A DNA stretch of 64,000 nucleotides from Ascaris suum (taxonomy: Eukaryota > Nematoda > Chromadorea > Rhabditida > Ascarididae): positions 11,284,065 through 11,348,064 of the forward strand of contig CM024171.1 of assembly GCA_013433145.1 (NCBI GenBank). The letters run 5' to 3'. The position numbers were made by a program, and so were the translations under genes. Of this stretch, positions 29,602 through 41,679 are shown piece after piece. The notes under the pieces are model-generated. The model saw only the letters and a list, made by a program, of their open reading frames with translations. It was not told the DNA's origin and ran no database searches. Positions within the stretch are counted from its first letter, which is position 1. Each line of letters begins with the position of its first letter.

Positions 29602-32600
29602 ATGGGCGATCATTACGGTTTTTCACTCACCACTTTCAGGTATCGTTATAATTTTCTCTCTTTACAATCAGAAATAATCCGTAAATGACTCTGACGTTTG
29701 AGAGAACCGAAATAACTTTGTACTTGAACTTCTAAGATGCGCTTGCTTTCATACAAGCATAAAAATCGACCAACATGTTCTCCTTTCAAATTTGGGCTGT
29801 CGAGATTTCCATTGATCAAATTCATACCACCAATCAGTGTATCCGTTCAGTTATATCACTGCAGTGAGAGCTAATTTTAAGCTTGTCGAGGCTTCGTTTT
29901 ATGTCTCCTATCATTAAAAATATTTTCAGCCCATCGGGCAAGCTGATGCAAATTGAATATGCCTTAAATGCAGTGAAAAATGGACAACCTTCGGTTGGTC
30001 TCAGAGGTAAAACTTTGTTTTTATTGTGTTTGTTTTCCTTGGTAAGGATCTTCTCGTTATTTTTTCTTTTCTTTTATTGTCCTGTCTTATTCCTCCAATA
30101 CAGAGGTATGAAAGCAGAGGCAGCGAACACAGGAAGTCAATTGTCACTTCATATGTTTAGACAATATAAGTTGTTTAGCGTCCTCTATGACATATTGCGT
30201 TCGGTTTAACGTGTCGCCTATTTATGTATAGCCGTTATATGTAGCGCAAAAAAAGATTAATAAGCGGGGGCATGTGGTCGAACACGGTAAACATGATAAT
30301 GTAAAGGTCGAAACGGCTTATATTTCTATGTGAAGCAATAAAAACAATGTGTACGTAATTTTTTGCTGCAAGTTTTTGATGATTCCTTGAACGTTCTTTC
30401 GATTTTTCTTTTTTCTTTTTTCTTTTTAATTTTCCCGTTTCATGTTATAAAAGAAGTGAAATTGAGCTAAAGACATGGTGCGATATTCGTTAATCGCTTA
30501 TTTTTGTGGAATGAAGAGAGGAGAACTTCATTGTTTAGATATCACTTCACTTTTCCAATCCATCTTCCACCCACATTCGTATAAATATATGCTTATTGCA
30601 GATAACAGCTTGTGGGGGGTAGGGAGAGAGACATGCTATAGTAATGTGGTAGTTTTTAACAGTATTATGTGTATAGTTGCTGACTAAGAAGATAATAAGA
30701 AACAAAGTTATTAAGGGGAAAAGAATATAAATGCAGTTTGGTTGACTTTTATTTTCTCGATTGAGTTTAAAAGTCTTTATGAGCGATGCAGTTTTTGTTT
30801 GATCACAAGCAAATTTCAGCTTCCGATGGCGTGGTGTTGGCGACTGAGAATAAAGCCTCAATCCTCTATGAAGATCAAGCAAAAATCGAGAAACTCAGCC
30901 GTCACATTGGTTGCGTTTATAGTGGAATGGGTCCCGATTATAGGTGAACCTTTTAATCATTTTATATTCAGTAGTTTTTATCATCTTATCGTAAAGTATT
31001 TTAAATATGATCCACAGGAGGTGTTTATTGGGCATCAAACGCTTCATTATTATTGGTATCACTAGAAATCCAGCAGGTATATCCACCTTATAAGCAACTG
31101 TGGACTTTCTTTTCATTGCTTGTGCGAAATGAGTTTATTCATTTCGATTGTTCCATCTGAGCGCAAAAAAATGCGCTTTTTTTTGCATTTATGGTTCCTC
31201 TCTGCTTTCCCACAACTCTATCTTCACGATTCATTCACCTCTAGTCTGCAATCTGCTTCTGCCTTGAATTTTTAATCCACTCCCACATTGGAGTATTTAG
31301 GTGCAGAAGTCCGTAATGAAAATGGAACTAGATGAGATGTTGCCTGCTGACGTTCTCAGATTTCCAGAATGCTTCAAAAGCGGGAAATGATTTTGGCTGT
31401 TGCAATTTGCGCGTAAATGTTAAATGAAGTACGAGACGTTGCCTACTATGTCACTTCATACCACTGTAGCACACTGAACCACCAAGCAGTGATTATTTGA
31501 AATGTCCATTAGTCCACAATTCATAGAGAAAGAGATCCGATACACGCACCTATATATTGGCGTTTTTTAAACCTTTTCAGTGATTTTTCGTTGCATGGAG
31601 TATTCTACTGTACTCATCCGTATGCCAGATGATTTATAAAAATGGTACCCACTGTTTACTTAGATGGGAGGTTTTAGATCGTGAGCGCCTCTGAACTGCT
31701 TTAGGAAAGAGAAAAATTGACTCGTAGGACCAATTTTTTAATTCATAGGATCGAAAGATAATGCCGCTCTTCGAATTTTCAACCATTCTTGCGTTTTAGA
31801 ACTGGTTAAGGAAAGCAGTTTTTTCTTCTTCACCGATTCCAGAGGTAGGACAAATCAAGAGGTCGGTGGGGGGCTGAGGGGGTGGGAGAGGAGGCGGCTG
31901 AAAGCCGAGGCTATTCAGTTAAGAAAAATGAAATAAGCCGTTGTAGTATTTTCGAACCTTTTGAATTACTACCTTTATGAAACTCAAGATACGCCGTGGT
32001 ATTATTGAGATGAACTGAACCGAAGAGTTAGACAGTTCATAAATGCAGCCGAAAGATCTCTTAAGTCGTCGTCGAGGCATAAGATCACAGCAGCCAAAAT
32101 TGGTTTTGGAGGTGAGTCTAAACATCATGACAATGGTTCGTGCGATTGGGGCACCATTGCGAGAGCGAATAATCTCAGTTGATCAATTTGAAGACGTTCA
32201 GATTTATGAGACTTTCAACTTTTTTGTGATTTATTTTTGGGACTGTAATAATGCAATTGCATATATTCACCATTTCATGCGCACAGTTAAGTTTGTTACT
32301 TGTATGGAATTGCATTCACAAATCACGAGGCAGTTGCTTAGGATAACATGAAGTTGCACTTTAATTGCATTCGCAATTCATGAAGGTCTTCTGAATTAAA
32401 AACTCTATTTTTGCTTTATAAATGTGCAATATTTTAGTTGAGATGGACAGGTGGTTGTTATTTTTAGGATTTTGGTGAAGAAAGGCCGCAAGATAGCGAT
32501 GCAATATGAACTGATGTACGGAGAGGAAATACCAACCACGCAATTGGTCACCAAATTGGCTGCCGTTATGCAAGAATACACGCAATCTGGGTAGGATTTC

Positions 32601-35029
32601 AGGTCATTTTACGTTGCTAGTAGCTTTAGTTGTTCACTCCGAAATATTTTGTTGCTTGCAGGACTGACCATGTTATATATCAGTATGGGATTGCTACATT
32701 TTTTTTAAATGAAGGGGGAATAGAAGCACACTTTGCGCCTTCACAGTAGTATTGGGCATTTTCATTTTTATGCTGCTTTTATCCTTTATTTGCAGATATC
32801 TGTGAGGATTTGCGGGTCGGCGTGAATTTTTCTTTTACTTCTTTCTATATTCATAAACTGTTTTCAGATTGCGTTTTTGAACACTGTGCTAAATGATGAT
32901 GTTTTTCAGCGGTGTGCGTCCATTTGGGGTGTCGATGCTGATTGCTGGTTGGGATACGGAACCTGGAAATGGGCGACCGCTTCTTTTTCAGTGCGATCCA
33001 TCGGTTGGTCTTTTGATTAGAGATTAGTGTTGAGTTTTTTTTTTTTAACGAGGGATGTTCAGGCAACGCCAGCAGCTGTTGTCCTGTTGAGGTCTTATCT
33101 GAGTTTTGCGGGAGATAGGCTCTTGGTGAGAATTTGCTAGGAAACTTTGAAAGTCAAGATTTAAACCATACTAATGCTTCCCTGGTCTGTTTCACTAATG
33201 GGTTGATGCAAAAACGATGAGAATGTATTTCTATTACGGGTAGAGAATAGTTCCTGGCAAATGTGCACATAGGTTTTTAGGAAAAAATATCCAGTCGATC
33301 TGATGCCCTCATGTTTCCATTAATCGCAAAAAAATAATAATTTAAGAGGCTGGCACGGTGCTTAGTTTCGTGTTTCGTCTCGCTTCATTACCAGATTGCC
33401 TAAATGTTCGTGAGTAACTAGGCATGCATGCCAGTAATGTGGGATTATATGATGGCATGAAATACGCCTTGTTTGATTCCGCCCAGCGTACAAACCGATT
33501 TGCTTCGATATAACAACGCACTTGCTTCGGCTCATGTATCTTTTTTCACGCGGTCATTCGCGTACTGAAATCCTGGATAAGAAATTCGTTTTTAGAATAC
33601 ATTTGACTGCGGAAGAATATTTACGTGTGAATTTTATTGCGTTTGTAATTACGGATAATCAGTGGGCATAAGTGAAAAGTAGAAAGGTTTTTTTGATTTT
33701 TATGATTCTGTTAGTGGCTAAATTCTCTTATGTTCATTTCTTAGGCACTGGTCCTATCCTTTAATCTTCAGCTCATTGTGATTCCTTGATTAGCATTTGT
33801 GACTATATTTTGTTTCGATAAATTTATTATGCTTGCATATTTTAATTTTTTCTTATGCTTATGCTTTTTTTTTTCAACGCCTTAATGAATATATTCTTGC
33901 AAATTTACGTATCAGAGATGTGCAGTCGGAAATACCGCGAACGACTGCATTTAGCAAACTGAGCTTGAATTTTAAAAAGTGTTTGCATTTTGATGAGATG
34001 GTGTCGCTTTAAATGGAAACACTTGATTCCTTCACGAAGAGCAAATTCGATGCTCAATGCTGTCGTTCTTCGATTTTGATTTTCTGTTATCATTGCTGAC
34101 CTTGTTCATTTATAGCAAGCGCTATTATCACCACATCCCAAATTACATTCTTATTATATTATTGCTGTCATGTTTGTTTATGGGGTTTTATAACAACTGT
34201 CAATGCTTGGGCATTTCGAGTTATTTTTCGTTTCTACCCTTCATCTTTGGAAATGTTAGGATGTTTGGTTAAATTGGGTGTTCGAATGCAAAATTTGGCA
34301 CGAGTTGGCGGTGTGCTTTGTGGGTGGATAAAAGAAACGAATGTACACGTCTTCAGGTAATTATGCTGTGAGTACTCAACAAGAGGGGGAGGGCCGGGGA
34401 GAGGTTGCATTATTCTCGCGTAAATATTCCAGGAGGAAAGCTTTGGTAGTAGTAGTAGAACAGATTCCCGAAAAAATGACGTTTTTAGCTGTACCACGCG
34501 ATGCAGATGAAAGGTTGTGGACAATGTCGGCTTCAGTGATGTGGATGCCGTATTCAACTTCTCAAAGATGGTCTGATTAGTGCGGTAATTGTCCTTTTGA
34601 AAACGCATGACTGATCATTTTCCGCTTTCATTTTGTGGCATAGTACACTGCATTGTACTAATAGTTAAGGTACTTTTTGTTACCGTGATATCAGTAACAG
34701 TTGCTGCTGTAGGTAGGCGGAGTAGACATGGATTATGAAGTCAATCATTCTGTGCATAGCGGACAAGCATAATCATTTTGCAGGGTGCATATTTTGCGTG
34801 GAAAGCGACCGCATTGGGTAAAAACGACGTGAATGCGAAGACATTTTTGGAGAAGCGATTCAGTGATGCACTCGAATTGGACGACGGCATCCATACCGCG
34901 TTGCTCACATTACGAGAGAGTTTCGATGTGGGTATGACCGAGGACAACGTCGAAATCGCAATATGCAACAGAAACGGCTTCCATAGGCTTACCAAGCAAC
35001 AGGTCAAAGATCATCTCGGTGCACTTTAA
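29602..35029 (+). CDS. pas-2: Proteasome 20S subunit alpha type 2
   Basis: Alpha-2 subunit of the 20S proteasome, a structural, non-catalytic part of the outer alpha ring that gates substrate entry in cytosol and nucleus. Six exons: 29602-29639, 29930-30006, 30820-30943, 32468-32590, 32910-33003 and 34784-35029. All introns are GT-AG and phases agree, giving 233 aa, the family's usual length (human PSMA2 has 234). The N-terminus ([20 protein letters not shown]) is the proteasome alpha signature, interrupted by intron 1 inside the FS-PSGK junction. Further landmarks are [57 protein letters not shown] and the C-terminal [12 protein letters not shown]. An SGT1 homologue lies 2.5 kb downstream on the same strand. 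Introns are T-rich on the sense strand; intron 3 contains a G-rich run near 31868-31894. Confidence 0.97.
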
Positions 35030-37475
35030 TTGTCCTCTTGTGTCGTTGAAGTTTTTACTTTGAAATGTGTTGATTGCAGTTGTTTTGGCTCTGATGCTCA
35101 TCACTTCTCATTCGTCTTAGGTGGTGTTTGCTGCATCTAGCTGCTTCACCTCTTTTCTCTCTCTGTTCGGTCTTTGCTAATATATTTTAAAAAAATGTTC
35201 TTATGGGATGAAACAAGGCTTTTGTGCCAAAAAAGTTATTTGATTATTACTCTCTTCGGATAAATACTTTGAAAAAAGTGGAAATGCATTTTGTTTCCCC
35301 CGTAACTTCTTTACGTTTTTCTCCTTATCCTTTTCAGCTGTGTTCCTTCTCCCCGTCGTCATTCAGAAGAAGCTATTGCCCTTCTGTCTTCAGATTCCGA
35401 TCAGGGAAAGGGTGAGCCGAATATCCGGAAAACTGCAAAATGAAAGTGCGAGGTGTAATTAGAATTAAAAGACTAAAAGACGAATCATGGATGGTAGAAA
35501 TCGCAAGCGATCCCTCACGTACTCCACTCTCAAGTAATTCCGTTACGTTTTCGAAAAATAGCACTTCATTGGCTTTAGCAATTTTTTTAGTGAGAGTTTA
35601 TCTGATTTCCGACCATTTGGTTGAGTGAGACGATCACCAGTAACCCTCACTTGGTATATCGATTTGTGATTTCTAAGAGAGGGGAAATTTGGTGGTGTTG
35701 CAGATTGCCAGGTATATCTATTTATGCGATTGTTTTAGAGGTTTTTTGAAAGCTTATTAGTAATAAAATTCTTGGGTTGTTATGAATGCTTCGAATAACT
35801 GGAAATATGACTTCAGTGAAATTATTTTATCTCGCTTTTGAGACTTCGAACAATTATTTTGAGTGGAAAAATGAAGTTCGAATATCTATCGATGTCGGTC
35901 ATTTGTCTCAAAATATTGATTGCGCTGTTGTCTGTAGTGGCGCTTGCAGATATTTGTTTCGTTTAATATACGCATAAAACCTCTTTATAATATACTCATG
36001 TTATTTTGCATTAATTTAGGGGGGTTGCTTCTCCCCCATTTTATCGGCTAAAGTTCATATCAACCATTTTGAGATAGCTGCGTATTGCATTCGTTTAGTT
36101 TCTATTTTTGTGGTAATATGAAGGCGATCGCCACGGACGCATATTAGGAAGGTTCTCACAAAAAAGGGATGTAGTACAAAAAAATGTGCGGTGTACGCTG
36201 AAGTTCATAGAGGCCATATGTAGATGATCAGCCGAGATGTTGTACAACATGGTTCGGTGTCGAGCGCTATTTTAAACAATCCTTTATGATTTTATGGAGG
36301 AAAAACAAATGTATAGGTGGAGTTTTTAAAATAATTTTCCAGTTGTATTTGTCTAAGTAAAGACTACGTCAAACCCAAATATAGCCTTTCTAGAGAATTT
36401 TAAAGAAGAGAGAACAGTGAATAAACTATTACATACGTAGTCAAATAAATTTATGAGCGATTAAGTGAAAAAAAAAAAACGCTTAGATCTCCATAAATAT
36501 TTCAAGTTGACGGTCGACGTCCCAACGAAGTCAGCCAGTAATCGTGTGTCCGATACGTGTACAGAGCCGCGCCGATCACACATTCGCCACTTAACACGTC
36601 AACTCTAAAATAACTGCGAACGTATCTGAACGTTCTGTTCACGTTTTGAACAGGCAGAGATTAATGCAACACGATTCGGCATATATTTTAGAGGGTGGGG
36701 GAGATGACAGCCCATGGTCATGAGCTCACTATGTGAAGCATGTCCATAAATCCAAATAAATGAGAGAAAGGCGGAGTGATATTTGCGGTGGCTAGTTACT
36801 TGTTTGCAGTGGTTCAGGGTGCAGCACTTTTGAAATGGGTTTGTGTTAATGCTTGATTTAACTTGTGGAAGGACTGGCCCCAGTGCTTTTGCGTTCATAT
36901 GCCGATGAAATAGAGGTGCGTAAACAGGCGTACAGTGGTATCAACCTTGTGATGTTCCATTCCGGGGGAAATACCTTAGGAATTGTTGAACTGGTGTGGT
37001 CTTTGAGGCTGATTTTGATTGAATAAATGAAGCCGATATTCACGTGGTCACCTCGTTATCTGAGGAGACGGTGTAAGGAAACATAAGAAGAGATAAGTGA
37101 ATGTTGATATGCAGTTCATGTTATTTTTATTAATTATTACATGTTTTATACCCGTTTCGCGCACCATAATTGTGAGTAATGCTCGGAGATGACGGTCATC
37201 CTAAGCGTCCAGGTATTTCGCATGTAGTGATGTATAAGAGGAAGAACTTCAGATTCCAGTTCAACTTCCCTCAGAACCGTGCAACTTCATTCGCCCTTCC
37301 TGCATTCTCCTCCTCCCTACCACACCTCGGGGTCATTCACATCCCTTACTCTAGCTAAAAGTTGCGATTGTAATGTTGCATAAAACTAGTAATTACCTGG
37401 AAAGGTGATAAAAGTATTTTTCGATGTATTTAAAAAAAAACGGCACTCTAATGAGTATTCCACTGAATTTGTTAC
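35030..37475 (+). other. Spacer between pas-2 and SGT1
   Basis: No exon is recognised. The sequence is T-rich on the + strand up to about 36.1 kb, like the flanking introns, and more balanced at 36.4-37.3 kb. The first AATAAA after the pas-2 stop that I see is at about 35762, roughly 730 bases downstream, so the pas-2 3' end is not fixed. If the two genes share a precursor RNA, this is the intercistronic region. Confidence 0.5.
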
Positions 37476-37489
37476 GAGCAATTTTTCAG
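37476..37489 (+). promoter_or_regulatory. Probable spliced-leader acceptor of SGT1
   Basis: The sequence GAGCAATTTTTCAG ends 41 bases before the proposed SGT1 ATG at 37531. No matching upstream donor is evident, so trans-splicing of a leader, or of a second leader if the gene is downstream in an operon, is the simplest reading. Confidence 0.5.
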
Positions 37490-37530
37490 AACCGTGAGGG
37501 CGGTTGTGTGAGTGCAATTATCGTGGTGCA

Positions 37531-40500
37531 ATGTCAATGCCAAAGTAAGCCCTTTTTGTCGTTTTGTTGTTTCCAAAAGACATTTTTTTTCAACTATCAG
37601 CTGCTCATACCCGCTGCGCTTGTGGATTCCTTCCAAATCTGAGGTCATTTTGATGCTTGGAATTCGGCAAAAATTCGGCCGGAATTTGTGATTTACTATT
37701 TTTATTCGTATGCCCTAATATTCAGCAAAATGGATGGGGCCCTTCTTTTTTTTAATGAAATTGATACTGACGATAAATTTTCCATGCTTATTTTTTATGT
37801 TTTGGTTGTACGAATGCTTAGCTTTGATGATTTTCTAGTTGAATTGAAAAGACACTGAAGGTTTCCTTTTTGAAAGTGCTTGTTTCAAGTTCACTCTTCT
37901 CGATGTTCTCAGAATTTTTCGTTCTGTTTCATCCCTGTTTACCTTCTCGTTGTCATTAATTCCATGAAAGTTTTTGATTTTGTGGGTTATTTGTAACGGT
38001 TCACCTCTCCATGATTGAGACGTAAAACTTATTCTTCTTGCTTATCGCTGTTGCTGTTGTAGGAAGTTAAGTGGAGTCGTTTGCTGATTTCTTTAAGATT
38101 GGTTCATTTTGTCTAACGGGTTATAAACATTAGGTCGAATTTGGTGTATATATTTTTCCTTTCGATTTCTAAAGGTACAGTGCGATGATGGGTCGAGTAT
38201 AAAAACATCATCAGCAGCTGTCCAGATATCATTGAATTGTTTCAGTAAATTAGGTGATAATCACATTGGAATAGGTTTTTGAGGGCATCTACTGGGGAAG
38301 AAAAAAGGGGAATAAAGGCTTTAGAGGTGTTTGTTGTTGGTGAAGGGTGTAGAAACGAACATCGGTTCACGCATTATCAGATCTCAATTTCAGGTGGGAT
38401 TTCTATCAGACAGAAACACACGTAACGCTAACGATATTGAAACGAGGTGTGGTATTGGAGCAGTGTCGCGTTGAGTACGACGACGAAGTGGTGACGGTGT
38501 TAGCGAATGGCGAACCTATCTTTCAGGCTCAGTTGGAGCATCCGGTCGACCCGGCAACATTTCAGCTTAAGTGCACTCCCTCTAAAGTACTGCTTATAGC
38601 TGAAAAGCTCTCCCTGATAATATTCGCATTTATAAAACATTCCCAGATTGATGAATGCCCTCAGTTTTAACAAATTATGAGGAGAATTATGTTGACAAAT
38701 CTTATTGCCCGAGACGGGACGCTAAAAGGGGAATGCTTTGGGGAGGTCCACAAATGAGTCATCGAGAGTGAGGGGATCCAGATCCTGCTAAACTTTATTG
38801 ACTCGCCATCTCAGGAAACATAGAAATGAAGCGTGTATGTGGCCTAACGAACGTTTGTTTTGGGAGAAATCAGGTGGGATGATAAAAGATGGTGCATTCA
38901 TTGTTACAGGTCGAGGTGAAGATGGCAAAGTTGATTGGTCAGCATTGGGAGACCTTCGAAAAGAAAACTGACAACCAAGAACAGAAAAAGGTTCGCTTCG
39001 TTTATTTGTTTTCTAAAGGGAATTCTGCTTCGAACAATAAAAATCAAGTTTTACAGCAATTACCAAGCGAACATTAGATTTAAAGATGTCTTAGTTTTCA
39101 CAAAAGGAGAACTTGAAGTTTTGAAACGATTCTTAGTGGATAAGGATAAAGATTTCCAAGGAAAATTAAGGTTGGCCTTTTAACTTGTTTATCGATACGG
39201 ATGAGGTATACTTAGGTATTAATCGACTAAGTTAATTTTTTTTTACCTTGACAGTGAATAAAATGAAAGCATAACTGGGCAGTGTCTTGAATGGCTGTTT
39301 CTCCATTCCTCTTGAATCTGCCCATTTTAAGCTTTTGCGAGAGATTCGCTTTCCGGTAATTTTTATGCATTGGGCAATTGTAACGGTCGAAACTGTAACA
39401 GTTAAATGGCATTTAATTCTTATCAACCTGTGCATGAATATTTCCCCTAACTAGAAGATGGTGCTTCTTTTTTCCAGTTAGAGAAAATTTCCAGTTTCGT
39501 TTTGCACGAGTATACAACTCATTCTTGTTGTTATACCTTATCTTCCATCTCAGAAATTGAGTTGTTTCGAACTTCACAATACTGTCGCTCTTAGCAGCGA
39601 ATATTTTGCGGTTCTTTTCGCTCACATTGTTCGCCCATTTCGAACACAAAACTTTTCACAAAAAATTCTGCAATCTATGGCGCTCTACAGCATTTCCTTT
39701 TTTCCTCGCTAATGTTATGGACCGTTTGCGATTGTTTTCCGTTGTCTGCTGTCTAGTTTTTGTTATTTTTTCCACTTCACATATTACCTCCATATTTACC
39801 CACTTTGAAGCGTTGAAATAAAAATGCCTCTTCCCCCCCCTTTCAATATCTCCCCGTCATCAAGAGATCCAAAAGTGTCTTATTTTTATGATCTGAAATG
39901 TTTGGAGCGGTTGCTGTAGCTTTGTGAAATCTCGAAGAAATATCTTTTCTTCCTTTAAGTTTTGAAAAATTTATACCGCAGGGATTATATTTCAACTAAT
40001 ACGGTGCATTAGCATTAACGTCTCCAGCATCTCGTTATGCTTGCCGACGTTCATTTCGCGAAGCTTTTTGGGTATTTTGATATACATTTGAATGTCATTA
40101 TAAAGGTCAAGAATGTGAAGAACGTTTCCTTTTCGTTAGGTCGAATATTTTCTGATAACGAGAAGCAATGGTGAAGTATATTCCATATTTAACGATGACA
40201 TAGATTTTATTATACACGTAGAGGCGATCGAAGTGATCTTTCACATTGAATCATATGAAGCAGACTTTGATCGTTGCATTTGGGAACAAGCATTCCTTTT
40301 TTCGGTTCTTCTTCTCCTTGTTATCTTTAAATGAAACTTTAGTCGTTTAGGCCTCGTTGGTAAATTGGGATAAGTTTGCAAAGGAGGTCGACGAAGAGGA
40401 GGAAAACGTTGAAGGAGATGCCGCTGTGAATAGGATGTTTCAGGTTGGTTATGCATTCTGTTATTCTTATGAACTTTTCACGAAGTTTTACTTATTTTCT

Positions 40501-41679
40501 TATTTATGTATGCTTGCATATATATTCGAAAGTTCCAAGTGACGAACCATGAAAATAGAGACGATGAAATTTTATGAATTTAATCTGCTTCACGGGAAAC
40601 CCTTTAGCCTCGCAGCTGTCCACTTTTTCCTGGAGTACACATACATAATATTGTCCTGGAATTTGTTTGCAAATCAGAAAGTATACGTTGTTATCGTGCG
40701 AATCTCTTTGCAACATTCTCTCATGAATATAGATGATTCTTTTTTCTATGATTTTCGTTCTTTTAATTGCATGATCACGTCATATTTTCATAAACATTTT
40801 TCTCTCTTCTCCATATTATTGTTTAATTTGCATAAATGTCATTAAATGACGCGGTGAAATACCTACTATCAGCATGTTGCTTCGTGCGTTTCCGAGCGCA
40901 AGTGATCCCACCGTTTGTGCGTTTGACCTCAAACTTGTGCGACTCCACTTGTATATCCTCGCAGTGCGTGCGGCTTTCCCCTCAGGACTCCTGAATTCGA
41001 ATTTGCTCCGGAGGCAACACTACCACAGATCGTGAATTCATCATTATACTTTCGTTAATTTCGCTGGAAGTGACGAGACCAACCTTATCGCTGTCGTGCG
41101 TCTTGCCATTCATCAGCAAAAAAACCCATAGATCGTTGCATGAAGATTTCCGTGTATTCCTATATGAAAATGATGACTGCAGTCATACGTTACTTGCTGT
41201 TTAAGGCCCGTTTATTATTTCATTTTTAGCGAATTAAGCGTTTATTCTGCACACTAATTTGGTCACCGCACTACTCGTTGAGTTCTTTATCTGTTCCTGC
41301 AACGAGTAACTGATGGAGTTTTTTCGCTGATAGGAGATCATTCTATGGCAGCAGGATGGAATAGAAGCAAGAACGAGAAGCAGATCTCTGCGTTGGGTCT
41401 CACAAAATATGAGATGTTAAGTGCCCGAAGTGAACGAATGGTACCTGCCACCTCTTTGATATTTCAATATTGTTGATGATATTGGCTTGCTGAATTTTCA
41501 ACGTGGATCCATTATAGAAGATCTATGCGGACGCAGATGACGATGTAAAGAAAGCGATGCTGAAATCGTATACGGAGAGTGGTGGTACTGTGCTGAGCAC
41601 AAACTGGAATGAAATTAAGAAGAAACGTACCGAAATCAAGCCACCCGAGGGTATGGAGTATAAACGATGGAATGATTAG
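37531..41679 (+). CDS. sgt1: SGT1 homologue (CS and SGS domains)
   Basis: SGT1/SUGT1 is an HSP90 co-chaperone adaptor that helps SCF ubiquitin ligase and kinetochore assembly. Exons: 37531-37544 (MSMPK start), 38394-38586, 38910-38990, 40351-40443 and 41518-41679. Phases agree, giving 180 aa. The p23-like CS domain runs from about residue 5 (KWDFYQTETHVTLTILKRG) through VEVKMAKLIGQHWETFEKK (about 70-90). The SGS domain runs from NWDKFAKEVDEEEENVEGDAA to the C-terminus, with the hallmark SGGTVLSTNW and EIKPPEGMEYKRW. No TPR region is present, unlike the vertebrate and plant proteins; as far as I recall the C. elegans homologue also lacks it. The tiny 14-base first exon is inferred from its fit (AA plus G completes Lys) and the acceptor upstream; the other four exons are secure. 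It lies downstream of pas-2 on the same strand. Confidence 0.9.
40874..41035 (+). other. GC-rich 53-codon open frame in SGT1 intron 4
   Basis: Within the last SGT1 intron (40444-41517) a block of about 200 bases is markedly richer in G and C than the T-rich intron around it. It holds an ATG-initiated open frame of 53 codons, MLLRAFPSASDP onwards. It is not part of SGT1, whose SGS domain is continuous across the intron. It resembles no protein I know and may be an insertion, a retained regulatory element or chance. Confidence 0.25.
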
